Positions 41,737 to 50,550 of a stretch of 64,000 nucleotides of DNA are shown one piece after another (position 1 is the first letter of the stretch; every line of letters begins with the position of its first letter). Source of the DNA: Methylocystis parvus OBBP (GTDB lineage Bacteria; Pseudomonadota; Alphaproteobacteria; Rhizobiales; Beijerinckiaceae); assembly GCF_027571405.1 (NCBI RefSeq), contig NZ_CP092968.1, positions 1,364,001-1,428,000 on the forward strand, in the 5' to 3' direction. Below the pieces are notes generated by a model. It worked only from the letters and a program-made list of their open reading frames with translations, made no database searches and was not told where the DNA came from. The translations under genes and the position numbers were made by a program.

Positions 41737-42606
41737 TCAGCCGCGCAGACCCTGCTTGGCGACGGGCTGCTGGGGATCGAGCTGCAAGGCGCGCTGATAG
41801 GATTCCTGCGCCTTCTGACGATTGCCGTTCTTGTCATAGGCGAGGCCGAGCCAGGCCCAGGCTTGCGCGCTCTTGTTGTCGACATTGAGCGCCGCGTTGA
41901 AGTCCTCGATCGCCTTGTCGTATTTGCCGAGCGCGACGAGGCTTTCGCCGCGCGCCTGATAGGGCGCCGCCGCGAAGGGATCGCGATCGATCGCATTGTC
42001 GAAATCGCTGACGGCGCGGGCGTTGTCGCCGCGCTTTTGATGGATCAGGCCGCGCGCATGGAAGGCCTGGGCGTTTTCGGGGTTCAGACGAATCGCATTG
42101 TTGAGATCGTCGATCGCCTGATCGAGATTGCCTTGCGCGCGGAGCAGATTGGCGCGGCCGAGATAGGCCGGCGCATGGTTCGGATTTGCCTGGATGGCGT
42201 GATCGAAATCGGCGCGGGCCGCATCGTTCTGTCCGGCCTGACGGCTCGCCAACGCCCGGTTGGTATAGGCGGCGGCGTTGTCCGGATCGATCTTGATGGC
42301 CTGCGAGAAGTCGGCGATCGCCTCGCCGAAACGGCCGACGCGCGCATAGGCGACGCCGCGCGTATTATAGGCCTCGGCGCTGCTGGGATTGCGCCGGATG
42401 ACTTCAGTGAGCGAATCGAGATTCGCGGACGCCGCCTTTGGGTCGGTGTCGGTGATTTCGGCGATGCCGCGCCCGGGCGGCCGGATGCCGCTCGCCGTCT
42501 CGCAGCCCGCGAGCAGAAGCGCGGCGAGCGCCGCGCCGCTCAGGAGCGTTCCGCGCGGGGAGAGAGGAGACAAGCGAAACGACGTCTCCGCAAGGCGGAT
42601 GCCCAT
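41737..42606 (-). CDS. Tetratricopeptide-repeat lipoprotein
   Basis: A 289-residue exported protein. A signal sequence with lipobox LLLAGC (Cys at about residue 35) precedes six or so TPR units, e.g. AEAYNTRGVAYARVGRFGEAIADFSQAIKIDPDNAAAYTNRALASRQAG and later copies up to YQRALQLDPQQPVA. TPR arrays carry protein-protein contacts. ATG 42606 follows AGAGGG by 9 bases; TTG 42624 is an alternative. It resembles outer-membrane TPR assembly factors of alphaproteobacteria, though no partner is indicated. Confidence 0.9.
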   Translation of the reverse strand: MGIRLAETSFRLSPLSPRGTLLSGAALAALLLAGCETASGIRPPGRGIAEITDTDPKAASANLDSLTEVIRRNPSSAEAYNTRGVAYARVGRFGEAIADFSQAIKIDPDNAAAYTNRALASRQAGQNDAARADFDHAIQANPNHAPAYLGRANLLRAQGNLDQAIDDLNNAIRLNPENAQAFHARGLIHQKRGDNARAVSDFDNAIDRDPFAAAPYQARGESLVALGKYDKAIEDFNAALNVDNKSAQAWAWLGLAYDKNGNRQKAQESYQRALQLDPQQPVAKQGLRG

Positions 42607-42719
42607 GCCTGAAAACCCTCTCAATGCGACTTCAACCTGACTGAGTTCTTGCCGGACGCGGTTAAAAAAGCGTCTTCATATGGCAGGAATTCGACAGAAT
42701 CAGCAGTCGGCGGGCCCTA

Positions 42720-42953
42720 TCAGCGGCCGGTGGCCTTGGCCTTCACCGGGAGCAGGCCTTCGCGCTGCAGCTTCTTGCGGGCGAGCTTGCGGGCGCGGCG
42801 GACGGCTTCAGCCTTCTCGCGGGCGCGCTTCTCGGACGGCTTCTCGTAATGGCCGCGCAGCTTCATTTCGCGGAAAATGCCTTCGCGCTGCATCTTCTTC
42901 TTCAGCGCCTTCAGAGCCTGATCCACATTGTTGTCGCGAACGAGAACTTGCAC
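42720..42953 (-). CDS. rpsU: 30S ribosomal protein bS21
   Basis: A 77-residue basic protein of the small subunit, important for initiation on many mRNAs. The sequence [42 protein letters not shown] is the bS21 signature, followed by a long Arg/Lys-rich helix. The start is GTG 42953 with AGGATG 7 bases upstream; a longer frame exists but is not protein-like. It stands alone, divergent from the zinc cluster. Confidence 0.95.
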   Translation of the reverse strand: MQVLVRDNNVDQALKALKKKMQREGIFREMKLRGHYEKPSEKRAREKAEAVRRARKLARKKLQREGLLPVKAKATGR

Positions 42954-43145
42954 GAAACCATCCTGCTGTCTGTGGGGCGGCTCAGCGGGAATCGCCCCGT
43001 GAGTCTGTCCGAATTGGGAATAGGTCGCCGGGCGCTGACGGAGCGCCTGACCCGTGGACTGGGGAAATAGCAGAGTCGCCCCCCGCTGTCCATGCCCGGC
43101 GCGTCGAAAATGGGGGCGGCGACCGAGACGCTTGCGTGCGTTGCG

Positions 43146-43160
43146 CGTTATATTATAACG
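43146..43160. promoter_or_regulatory. Zur-like operator
   Basis: CGTTATATTATAACG is a perfect 7-1-7 palindrome matching the alphaproteobacterial Zur consensus core (GTTATAnTATAAC). It lies 6 bases before the start of the His-rich peptide and znuCBA. Zur with zinc would repress; the Zur gene is not in this window. Confidence 0.82.
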
Positions 43161-43166
43161 TCGTTT

Positions 43167-43364
43167 ATGGCCGACGCGACTTCCCAGGCTCACTCCCACG
43201 CCCACGACCCCGCGGTCGGGCATGTCCATGCGCCGAATCGCGTCAAGGCGCAAAAGCGGGCCGCTCGCCTCTCCCTTCTCGAAAGCTCAGCGACAGAGCG
43301 CCTGCTTGGCGTCGCGATCGCTCTCGCCGCTCTCTGGGCCGGCGTTTTCTGGGCGCTTCGCTGA
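43167..43364 (+). CDS. Small His-rich membrane protein of the zinc cluster
   Basis: A 65-residue protein. The first 25 residues contain six His in SHAHDP/VGHVHAP-like spacing (metal-binding), followed by a basic stretch and one hydrophobic helix (about 46-64, [19 protein letters not shown]). It ends 2 bases before znuC, directly after the Zur-like box, so it is the first gene of the zinc operon. It probably binds or hands on zinc; family not recognised. Confidence 0.75.
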   Translation: MADATSQAHSHAHDPAVGHVHAPNRVKAQKRAARLSLLESSATERLLGVAIALAALWAGVFWALR

Positions 43365-43366
43365 CG

Positions 43367-44134
43367 ATGCGCGCGGCGCCCGGGCCAATCCGGCTCGTCA
43401 ATCTGACGCTCGGCTATGACCGACGTCCGGCCGTCCATCATCTCGAAGGCGAGATCGCGCCGGGCGCGACGCTCGCCGTCTGCGGCCCGAACGGCGCGGG
43501 CAAATCCACGCTGCTGAAAGCGCTGGCCGGCCTGTTGCCGCCGCTCGGCGGCCGGATCGAAAGACCGGACGCGACGGCGCGGGACATCGCCTATCTTCCC
43601 CAGCTCCTCGAAGTCGACCGCTCCTTTCCCATCAATGTACGTGACTTCGTCGCCATGGGCGCGATGCGCCGGATCGGCCTTTTCGGCCGTCTCGACGCCG
43701 CCGAACGGGCGCGGACAGGCGAGGCGCTCGAACGCGTCGGCCTCTCCGGCATGGAGGACAGGCCGATCGACACTTTGTCGGGCGGACAGATGCAGCGCGT
43801 GCTGTTCGCGCGCCTCATCGTGCAGGACCAGCGCGTCATCCTGCTCGACGAACCCTTCGGCGCCATCGACGAGGCGACCACGCAGGATCTTCTCGGCCTC
43901 ATCGCCCATTGGCGCGGCGAGGGCCGCACCATCGTCGCTGTTCTGCACGAGCTCGATCTCGCGCGGCGGGCGTTCCCCGAGACCTTGCTGCTCGCCCGCG
44001 AGCGGATCGCCTGGGGCGAGACGCGCGGCGCGCTTTGCGCCGAAAATCTGGCGCGCGCGCGGGCGATGTCGGAAGCCTTTGATCGTCAGGCGCGCGAATG
44101 CCTGCGCGACGAAGAAGCCGAACATGCTCACTGA
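43367..44134 (+). CDS. znuC: Zinc ABC transporter ATP-binding protein
   Basis: A 255-residue ATPase. Walker A is GPNGAGKS (residues 40-47), signature LSGGQMQRVLFARL, Walker [12 protein letters not shown] and an H-loop His in VLHELDLA. The signature LSGGQxQR type and its order with znuB and znuA mark the metal cluster. Its end overlaps znuB by 11 bases. Energises high-affinity zinc import. Confidence 0.93.
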   Translation: MRAAPGPIRLVNLTLGYDRRPAVHHLEGEIAPGATLAVCGPNGAGKSTLLKALAGLLPPLGGRIERPDATARDIAYLPQLLEVDRSFPINVRDFVAMGAMRRIGLFGRLDAAERARTGEALERVGLSGMEDRPIDTLSGGQMQRVLFARLIVQDQRVILLDEPFGAIDEATTQDLLGLIAHWRGEGRTIVAVLHELDLARRAFPETLLLARERIAWGETRGALCAENLARARAMSEAFDRQARECLRDEEAEHAH

Positions 44135-44993
44135 CGTCTTCATCTCCCCCTTCGTCGATTACGAATTCATGCGCCGCGCGCTCGTTGGCTCGCTCGCCCT
44201 CGCTGTGTCGGGAGCCCCGCTTGGCGTCTTTCTCATCCTGCGCCGCATGTCGCTCGCGGGCGACGCGCTCTCCCACGCCGTTCTGCCCGGCGCCGCCATC
44301 GGCTATCTCGTCGCGGGCCTTTCGCTGCCGGCAATGACCTTTGGCGGCCTTGTCGCGGGACTCGTCGTCGCGATCGCCACCGGCGCCGCCTCGCGCTTCA
44401 CGACGCTTCGCGAAGACGCGTCGCTCGCCGCCTTCTACCTCGTCTCGCTGGCGCTCGGCGTCACCCTGGTCTCGCTCAAGGGATCGAGCGTCGATCTCCT
44501 GCATGTGCTTTTCGGATCGGTCTTCGGCCTCGACGACGCCGCGCTTTTCATGCTGGCGGGCGTGTCGACCCTGACGCTCCTCACGCTCGCGATCTTCTAT
44601 CGCGCGCTGGTGCTGGACACGCTCGACCCGCTCTTCCTGCGCCAGACGAGCCGCTTCGGCGAGTTCATTCCCTTCCTTTTTCTCGGCCTCGTCGTCCTGA
44701 ATCTCGTCGCGGGCTTTCAGGCGCTCGGCACGCTGATGGCTGTCGGCCTCATCATGCTGCCCGCCGCCGCCGCCCGCCTCTGGACGCACGAACTCTCGGC
44801 GGCGCTGCCGCTCGCGGCCGGAGTCGCGTCGCTTTGCGTCTATGCCGGGCTCGTCTTCTCCAACGAGACCGGCGCGCCGACCGGCCCGGCCATCATCCTT
44901 GCGGCCGGGCTCTGCTATTTCGCCTCGCTGGTTTTCGGCCGCGCCGGCGGCGTGTTGCGGCTCAAGCGGCCGCGCCGGCATCTCGCAGGGTGA
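44124..44993 (+). CDS. znuB: Zinc ABC transporter permease
   Basis: A 289-residue inner-membrane permease with about eight hydrophobic segments. The ABC-3 family motifs are FLILRRMSLAGDALSHAVLPGAAIGYL, then LPAAAARLWTHELSAALPLA. It forms the zinc channel with ZnuC. The start overlaps the znuC end, and znuA begins 5 bases after its stop. Confidence 0.93.
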   Translation: MLTDVFISPFVDYEFMRRALVGSLALAVSGAPLGVFLILRRMSLAGDALSHAVLPGAAIGYLVAGLSLPAMTFGGLVAGLVVAIATGAASRFTTLREDASLAAFYLVSLALGVTLVSLKGSSVDLLHVLFGSVFGLDDAALFMLAGVSTLTLLTLAIFYRALVLDTLDPLFLRQTSRFGEFIPFLFLGLVVLNLVAGFQALGTLMAVGLIMLPAAAARLWTHELSAALPLAAGVASLCVYAGLVFSNETGAPTGPAIILAAGLCYFASLVFGRAGGVLRLKRPRRHLAG

Positions 44994-44998
44994 CAGTC

Positions 44999-45874
44999 AT
45001 GCTTACACGTCGATTTTTTCTCGCCGTTCTCGCTTCCGCGGTCGCCCCCCCCGCCCTGGCGGAAGACGCAAAGCTCGCTGTCGTCGCCAGCTTCTCGATT
45101 ATCGGCGATCTCGTGACGGAAGTCGGCGGCGACCGCGTCGCCGTGACGACGCTCGTCGGTCCCGACGGCGACGCGCATGTCTATCAGCCGACGCCCGCCG
45201 ACGGCCGCAAGATCGCGCAAGCGCGGCTCATCTTCGTCAACGGGCTCGGCTTCGAGGGCTGGCTGGGGCGCCTCATCGCCGCCGCCAAAAGCAAGGGAAC
45301 GATCGTGACGCTCGGCAAGGGCGTCGCCGCGCGCCCCGGGGAGGAAGGGACGGACCCGCACGCCTGGCAGGACGTCGCCAACGCCAGGATCTACGTCGCG
45401 GAGATTCGGGACGCGCTTGTCGCCGCCGATCCGCAGGGAGCCGAAGCCTATCGCTCCCGCGCCGACGCCTATCTCGTCAGGCTCGACGCGCTCGACGCCG
45501 AAATCGTCAAGGCGCTGGGCGCCATTCCGACGGAGCGCCGCCGCGTCGTCTCGACCCACGACGCCTTCGGCTATTTCTCGGCGCGCTACGGCGTCGAGTT
45601 CATTGCGCCACAGGGCGTCTCGACCGAGGCCGAGGCCAACGCCCGAGACATCGCCCGCATCATCCAGGCCGTGAAGGCCAACAAGGTTGGCGCGGTGTTT
45701 CTGGAGAACGTCTCCGACCCGCGGCTCGCGAAGCGCATCGCCGCCGAGACCGGCGCGCGCATCGGCGGCACGCTCTATTCGGACGCGCTGTCGGAGCCCA
45801 AGGAGGGCGGCGCGAATTATATCGACATGATGCGCCACAATGTTAGAGAATTGACCAAAGCCCTGGCGCCTTGA
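44999..45874 (+). CDS. znuA: Periplasmic zinc-binding receptor (ZnuA/cluster A-I)
   Basis: A 291-residue exported protein. A signal peptide covers residues 1-21 ([16 protein letters not shown]). Metal ligands are the first His in [10 protein letters not shown], the second in GTDPHAWQD, a third in STHDAFGYF and an Asp near the end ([10 protein letters not shown]). The His-rich loop of classical ZnuA is absent; [10 protein letters not shown] sits in its place, so zinc is inferred from the Zur box and neighbours and manganese is not excluded. It follows znuB by 5 bases. Confidence 0.88.
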   Translation: MLTRRFFLAVLASAVAPPALAEDAKLAVVASFSIIGDLVTEVGGDRVAVTTLVGPDGDAHVYQPTPADGRKIAQARLIFVNGLGFEGWLGRLIAAAKSKGTIVTLGKGVAARPGEEGTDPHAWQDVANARIYVAEIRDALVAADPQGAEAYRSRADAYLVRLDALDAEIVKALGAIPTERRRVVSTHDAFGYFSARYGVEFIAPQGVSTEAEANARDIARIIQAVKANKVGAVFLENVSDPRLAKRIAAETGARIGGTLYSDALSEPKEGGANYIDMMRHNVRELTKALAP

Positions 45875-45957
45875 CGGCGTTGGGCGGTGGGCAGGTCGGC
45901 GGTCGTCAAGCGCGCGCCCACCGCCGAAGCCCGATTGCCTTCTCCTCAGGAGAAAAT

Positions 45958-47112
45958 ATGACCGACAAAATTCCCGTGACCGTCATCACCGGCTATCTCG
46001 GCGCCGGCAAGACCACTCTCCTCAACCGCATCCTCACCGAGCAGCATGGCCGCCGCTACGCCGTCATCGTCAATGAGTTCGGCGAGATCGGCATCGACAA
46101 TGATCTCGTCGTCGGCGCGGACGAGGAAGTGTTCGAGATGAACAATGGCTGCATCTGCTGCACGGTGCGCGGCGATCTGATCCGCATCATCGAGGGACTG
46201 ATGCGCCGGCGCGGCAAGTTCGACGCCATCATCGTCGAAACGACGGGCCTCGCCGACCCCGCGCCCGTCGCGCAGACCTTCTTCGTCGACGCCGACGTGA
46301 AGGACGCCGCGTCGCTCGACGCCGTCGTGACCGTCGCCGACGCCAAATGGCTGAGCGACCGCTTGAAAGACGCGCCGGAAGCCAAGACGCAGATCGCCTT
46401 CGCCGACGTCGTCATTCTCAACAAGACCGACCTCGTGTCTCCCGAGGCGCTGGAAGAAGTCGAGGCGCGCATTCGCGGCATCAACCCCTACGCCACGCTG
46501 CATCGCGCCGTGAAGGCGAATGTGCCGCTCGACGCGGTGCTGGCGCGCAACGCTTTCGATCTCGACCGTATTCTCGAGATCGAGCCGAGCTTCCTCACGG
46601 TCGAGGAGCATGATCATGACCATCATCATGGCCATGCGCATCATGAGCGCGACCACGATTGCGGACCCGGTTGCGACAATCCCGAGCATCATCGTCACGA
46701 TCATGCGCATGACCATCATGACCATGATCACGGCCATGAATGCGGCCCGGATTGCGGTCACGATCATCATCCCCACGATCATGACGGCCACGGCCATCTG
46801 AAAGCGATTCACGATGCGGAGATGCAGTCGATCTCGCTGCGTCATCCGGGCGAAGTGGACCCCGAACGCTTCGTGCCTTGGCTGAACGAGCTCGTTCAGA
46901 AGGAAGGCCCGGACATCTTACGCTGCAAGGGCATCGTCGCCTTCAAGAACGAGCCGCGCCGTTTCGTTTTCCAGGGCGTGCACATGATCCTCGACGGCGA
47001 TCTGCAACGCGAATGGAAGGATGGGGAAGAACGCGAGTCGCGCCTCGTCTTCATCGGCCGCAAGCTGAAGGAAGACCTCATCCGCAACGGCTTCGAGACT
47101 GTCGTTTCCTAG
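45958..47112 (+). CDS. COG0523 GTPase metallochaperone with a His-rich linker
   Basis: A 384-residue G3E-family GTPase (CobW/ZigA/ZNG1). The P-loop is GYLGAGKT (12-19), the metal motif CxCC is GCICC (65-68), guanine recognition is NKTD, and the C-terminal domain has [20 protein letters not shown] and [11 protein letters not shown]. Residues about 217-282 are a linker with some 30 His and CGPGC/CGPDC motifs. It should move zinc to client proteins when zinc is scarce. It starts 83 bases after znuA with AGGAG upstream of ATG 45958; no second Zur box was seen between them, so it may belong to the znu transcript. Confidence 0.92.
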   Translation: MTDKIPVTVITGYLGAGKTTLLNRILTEQHGRRYAVIVNEFGEIGIDNDLVVGADEEVFEMNNGCICCTVRGDLIRIIEGLMRRRGKFDAIIVETTGLADPAPVAQTFFVDADVKDAASLDAVVTVADAKWLSDRLKDAPEAKTQIAFADVVILNKTDLVSPEALEEVEARIRGINPYATLHRAVKANVPLDAVLARNAFDLDRILEIEPSFLTVEEHDHDHHHGHAHHERDHDCGPGCDNPEHHRHDHAHDHHDHDHGHECGPDCGHDHHPHDHDGHGHLKAIHDAEMQSISLRHPGEVDPERFVPWLNELVQKEGPDILRCKGIVAFKNEPRRFVFQGVHMILDGDLQREWKDGEERESRLVFIGRKLKEDLIRNGFETVVS

Positions 47113-47167
47113 GACCGCCGAGACGTCCGGCCGCTGTTGAGCGCGCCGCGCGGCGACGCAGCCGGAG

Positions 47168-47200
47168 ATGCGCGTCGACGTCAGCGAGGCCGACGCGCAT
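47168..47200. terminator. Hairpin between convergent genes
   Basis: A perfect 10-bp inverted repeat ATGCGCGTCG / CGACGCGCAT with a 13-base loop lies 55 bases after the COG0523 stop and 7 bases before the end of the minus-strand DUF6101 gene. It probably terminates both; it has no long T run. Confidence 0.5.
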
Positions 47201-47206
47201 GAGTAA

Positions 47207-47731
47207 TTACTCGTAGCAGACGATCTCGCGCTCGCCGGCGAAGATTTCGGCCATGCGCGCGGCGTCGCCGGCCTTGCGGCGCGTCAGGAAACGCGGGCGG
47301 CGGTTGCGCAAGGGAGAGGCGCCGCGCCGCGGATAGCCCTGAAGCGGCGCGCCGGGCGCGTCCACCTGCGCGAGTTCGCCATCCTCATTGGCGAGGCGCG
47401 GCAGGCCGAGCCAGCTCGCCCAATATTTCCAGTCGGCCGCGGCGTCGCCGCAATCCTGCGTTTCCCCCAGCACCACGTCGAGATCGCGGTCGCGATGGGC
47501 GAGCGAGAGGCGGTAGCAGGGCGCGCCGTCGCGGCCTTCCACCACGTCGAGCGCCACGCCGTCATAAGCGGGCACCGGTACGGCGATCATCATGTCGACG
47601 CCGCTGAAGCGGCGGGAAATCAGAATGTCGCTGCGGGTGACGCGCACCCGGCGCGCGCCGCCGTCCGCGCGCCAGTCGCGTTGCACGAGAACCGCTTCCT
47701 CGGTCTTGCGCGCGTTGGTGGCTTCGAACAT
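47207..47731 (-). CDS. DUF6101 family protein
   Basis: A 174-residue cytoplasmic protein of a family seen in Rhizobiales, with unknown function. Family-like features are RRVRVTRSDILISRRFSGVDMMIAVPVPAYDGVAL, WKYWASWLGLPRLA, RRRPRFLTRRK-like RNRRPRFLTRRKAG and a final AGEREIVCYE. ATG 47731 follows GGAGG by 6 bases; the frame opens further upstream at 47743. Confidence 0.7.
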   Translation of the reverse strand: MFEATNARKTEEAVLVQRDWRADGGARRVRVTRSDILISRRFSGVDMMIAVPVPAYDGVALDVVEGRDGAPCYRLSLAHRDRDLDVVLGETQDCGDAAADWKYWASWLGLPRLANEDGELAQVDAPGAPLQGYPRRGASPLRNRRPRFLTRRKAGDAARMAEIFAGEREIVCYE

Positions 47732-47958
47732 GGACCCCTCCAAAAAAATCGGGCTCGACCCGTTTGTCCATGCGATCTTGTTCCGAGCGTGCGGCCAAAG
47801 CGCTAAAAACCCTGGTGAATCGCGCGTAAACCATTGGGTTTTCGCGGTAATTGCGCGGCCAAGGTAAATGGAGGCAAACGGGATCGCTCAAATTGTCCGC
47901 ATTTCGCGCTTGCGAACGTCTTGCGGCCGGGCGTCGCCTCCCCTACTGCTTTTCGTCG

Positions 47959-48783
47959 ATGTCTCCCGCCTTGTCCGACCACCCCGCCTTTCTGACGCGC
48001 CTCGAAGCTGCCGCGCGCGAAGCAGGCGAGATCGCCATGCGATATTTCAGGCCGGGCGCGCTCACAGCTGCGGCGATTTCCTATAAGGGCGGAGGTTCGC
48101 CGGTCACCGAGGCCGATTTCGCCGTGGACCGTTTTCTCTTCGAGAAAATGCGCGGCCTCGCTCCGGAGGCGGGCTGGCTCTCGGAGGAGACGGCCGACAC
48201 CGAAGATCGGCTCTCGCGCGAGAGACTCATCATTGTCGACCCCATCGACGGCACCCATGCGTTCACCCGCGGCGACGAGCGCTGGGCGGTCTCCATCGCG
48301 CTGATCGAAAGCGGCCGCCCGGTCGCCGGCGTGGTCCACGCGCCGGCGCGCGAGGAAACCTTCACCGCCGCACGGGGCCACGGCGCCTGGCTCAACGGCG
48401 AGCGCCTGACGATCCCGGCCCGCGCGACGCTCGCCGGCGCGAGGGTCATCGCGCCCCGCCCGCTCCATGCGCGCATCGCGGCGCTGCCGCAAAACATCGC
48501 CATCGCGCCGCGAACGCCCTCTCTCGCCTTGCGCCTCGTGGATATCGCCGCAGGCCGCCACGACCTCGTCATCTCCTCGCCCAATGCGAGGGATTGGGAC
48601 ATTGCGGGCGCCGATGCGATCCTGCGGGAGGCCGGCGTTGGACTCGAAGAGGTCGAGGACGGAGAAATCACCTATAATCGCAGCTCGTCGAAACGCGGCA
48701 TGCTGGTCGCCGCGCCGAAATCCCTCATTGAGGAAACCCGCAACATAGCCCGCACCGTTTCGGAAGGAATAGACTGGTCATGA
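47959..48783 (+). CDS. Inositol-monophosphatase family phosphatase (CysQ/SuhB-like)
   Basis: A 274-residue Mg-dependent phosphatase. Motifs are the metal-site SEE, DPIDGTHAF (acidic DxDGT) and WDIAGADAI. It could hydrolyse 3'-phosphoadenosine phosphate (CysQ), inositol phosphate or a related sugar phosphate; the sequence does not decide. It overlaps DUF4170 by 4 bases (ATGA) at its 3' end, leading into the Kdo/lipid A block, an order common in Rhizobiales. ATG 47959 fits the family N-terminus. Confidence 0.88.
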   Translation: MSPALSDHPAFLTRLEAAAREAGEIAMRYFRPGALTAAAISYKGGGSPVTEADFAVDRFLFEKMRGLAPEAGWLSEETADTEDRLSRERLIIVDPIDGTHAFTRGDERWAVSIALIESGRPVAGVVHAPAREETFTAARGHGAWLNGERLTIPARATLAGARVIAPRPLHARIAALPQNIAIAPRTPSLALRLVDIAAGRHDLVISSPNARDWDIAGADAILREAGVGLEEVEDGEITYNRSSSKRGMLVAAPKSLIEETRNIARTVSEGIDWS

Positions 48784-49022
48784 CAAAGCAGACGAAGGAA
48801 AAGCAGCTGTTGCATCTCGTCTTCGGCGGGGAACTCGAGACGCTCGACGGCGTGACCTTCCGCGATCCCTCGAAGCTCGACATTGTGGGCGTCTTTCCCG
48901 ACAATGACAGCGCGCTCGCCGCCTGGAAGGCGAAGGCGCAATCGACGGTCGACAACGCGCATATGCGCTACTTCGTCGTGCATCTCTACAAGCTGCTCGA
49001 CCCCGAGCACGAGAAGCTCTGA
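48780..49022 (+). CDS. DUF4170 family protein
   Basis: An 80-residue protein of the DUF4170 family (QLLHLVFGGELETL, KLDIVGVFPDNDSALAAWKAKAQ, YFVVHLYKLLDP). Function unknown; it is usually encoded just before the Kdo transferase. ATG 48780 overlaps the stop of the preceding phosphatase gene, so translation is coupled. About 250 bases of seemingly gene-free DNA separate it from waaA. Confidence 0.85.
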   Translation: MTKQTKEKQLLHLVFGGELETLDGVTFRDPSKLDIVGVFPDNDSALAAWKAKAQSTVDNAHMRYFVVHLYKLLDPEHEKL

Positions 49023-49271
49023 GCGCATGGGCGCGGCGCTCTTCCAAAAATTGCCGGTTTCGAGAAGAATAAACCATCCCGTTCCGGGGCGGCGCCGGCA
49101 GCGCGCAAGGAGCCGCCGCCTCTGATCGCGCTGCGCCTGGGCGGAACCGCTCGAACGCGGGTAAGGTGATCGATCGCACAGGTCCATCGCGCGCTTTATG
49201 CGAAAGGCCGGATTCCATTCTTCGCAGCGCGCTCTGGCGCAAAGAGCGGCCGCATCGGGCAATAAGGAAAT

Positions 49272-50549
49272 ATGCCGCTTCTGACCCTTTATCGATTGGC
49301 GACCATCGCTGCGACGCCCTTCGCCGGCGCCGCGCTGCACTGGCGCGCGTCCGAAGGGAAGGAAGATCCGGCGCGTCTCGACGAAAGGATGGGCGTCGCC
49401 TCTCGCGAGCGTCCCGAAGGACGGCTCGTCTGGCTGCATGGCGCAAGCCTTGGCGAGACCGTTTCGCTCCTCCCGCTGATCGATCGTTTCATCCAGCGCG
49501 GCGCCGAGGTGCTCGTGACGAGCGGCACGGTCTCCTCGGCGCGCTTGCTGCAGGCGCGCCTGCCCGCCGGCTCTTTCCACCAATATATGCCGCTCGACGC
49601 GCCGAAATTCGTCGATCGCTTTCTGGACTATTGGCGCCCGGACATCGCCATCTTCGCGGAATCCGAGCTCTGGCCGAACATGGTCTCCGCCGTTCGCGCG
49701 CGCGGCGTCGCGCTCGTCCTCGCCAATGCGCGGATCTCGCGAAAATCGGCCGAGCGTTGGAGCAGCGCGCCGGGCGTGGCCCGCGCCGTCTTCGGCATGA
49801 TCGATCTCTGCCTTGCGCAGGACTCCGAAAACGCGGCGCGTTTCCTTGCGCTCGGCGCGCCCTGCGTGCGCATCGCCGGCAATCTGAAATTCGACGTGCC
49901 GCCGCCCCCGGTCGACGCGGCCCGGCTGGCCGAATTCAACGGCGCTCTCGGCAATCGCCCGGTCTGGGCCGCCGTGTCGACCCATGCCGGCGAAGAGGAG
50001 ATCATCCTCGACGTCCATGCTGAACTCGTCAGACAGATTCCCAATCTGCTGACCGTGATCGCGCCGCGCCATCGCGAAAGGGGCGCGGAGATCGCGGCGC
50101 TCGCCGAGGCCAAGGGCCTGCCGGCGCTTTTGCGCACGCGCGACGGCGAGCCGCGGCGCGATTCCGGCGTCTATGTCGCTGATACGATCGGCGAGCTGGG
50201 CCTTCTCTTCCGCAGCGTCGGCGTGGTCTTCATGGGCAAGTCGCTCGTTCCCGGCGGCGGGCAAAATCCGATCGAGCCGGCCAAGCTCGGTTGCGCCGTG
50301 CTCTACGGTCCGCATGTCGAGAATTTCAACGAGGTCTATGGCGAACTCGCCGCCGCCAAGGCCGCCGCCCGCGTCGCAGACGGCGCGGCGCTGACGCGCG
50401 CCGTACAATATCTGCTCGCGGAGCCCGCGCGCATGCGCCGGATGGGACGCGCCGGCGCCGAGACGGTCGAAAAGCTCGGCGGCGCCTCGCGCGGCATCAT
50501 GACCGCGGTGGAGCCTTTCCTGGCGCAAATCGCCGCCGCGGAGCGGTAA
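49272..50549 (+). CDS. waaA: 3-Deoxy-D-manno-octulosonic acid (Kdo) transferase
   Basis: A 425-residue membrane-associated GT30 glycosyltransferase that adds Kdo to lipid A precursor. An N-terminal hydrophobic helix (LYRLATIAATPFAGAALHW) precedes WLHGASLGETVSLLPLIDRF, with the catalytic Glu of GASLGE. Later motifs include FAESELWPN, NARISRKSAERW, GNLKFD, APRHRERG, GELGLLFRSVGVVFMGKSLVPGGGQNPIEPAKLG and YGPHVENF. It ends 1 base before lpxK, so the two form one unit. Confidence 0.96.
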   Translation: MPLLTLYRLATIAATPFAGAALHWRASEGKEDPARLDERMGVASRERPEGRLVWLHGASLGETVSLLPLIDRFIQRGAEVLVTSGTVSSARLLQARLPAGSFHQYMPLDAPKFVDRFLDYWRPDIAIFAESELWPNMVSAVRARGVALVLANARISRKSAERWSSAPGVARAVFGMIDLCLAQDSENAARFLALGAPCVRIAGNLKFDVPPPPVDAARLAEFNGALGNRPVWAAVSTHAGEEEIILDVHAELVRQIPNLLTVIAPRHRERGAEIAALAEAKGLPALLRTRDGEPRRDSGVYVADTIGELGLLFRSVGVVFMGKSLVPGGGQNPIEPAKLGCAVLYGPHVENFNEVYGELAAAKAAARVADGAALTRAVQYLLAEPARMRRMGRAGAETVEKLGGASRGIMTAVEPFLAQIAAAER

Positions 50550-50550
50550 A

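Noticed and set aside
46606..46802. CAT/GATCAT-rich tract as a non-coding microsatellite
   Set aside because: It keeps the COG0523 frame and encodes the His-rich metal linker typical of this family; conserved domains continue on both sides.
48672..50528. 618-residue minus-strand frame opposite the phosphatase end, DUF4170 and waaA
   Set aside because: It spans three recognised plus-strand genes and the gap between them, with no domain of its own.
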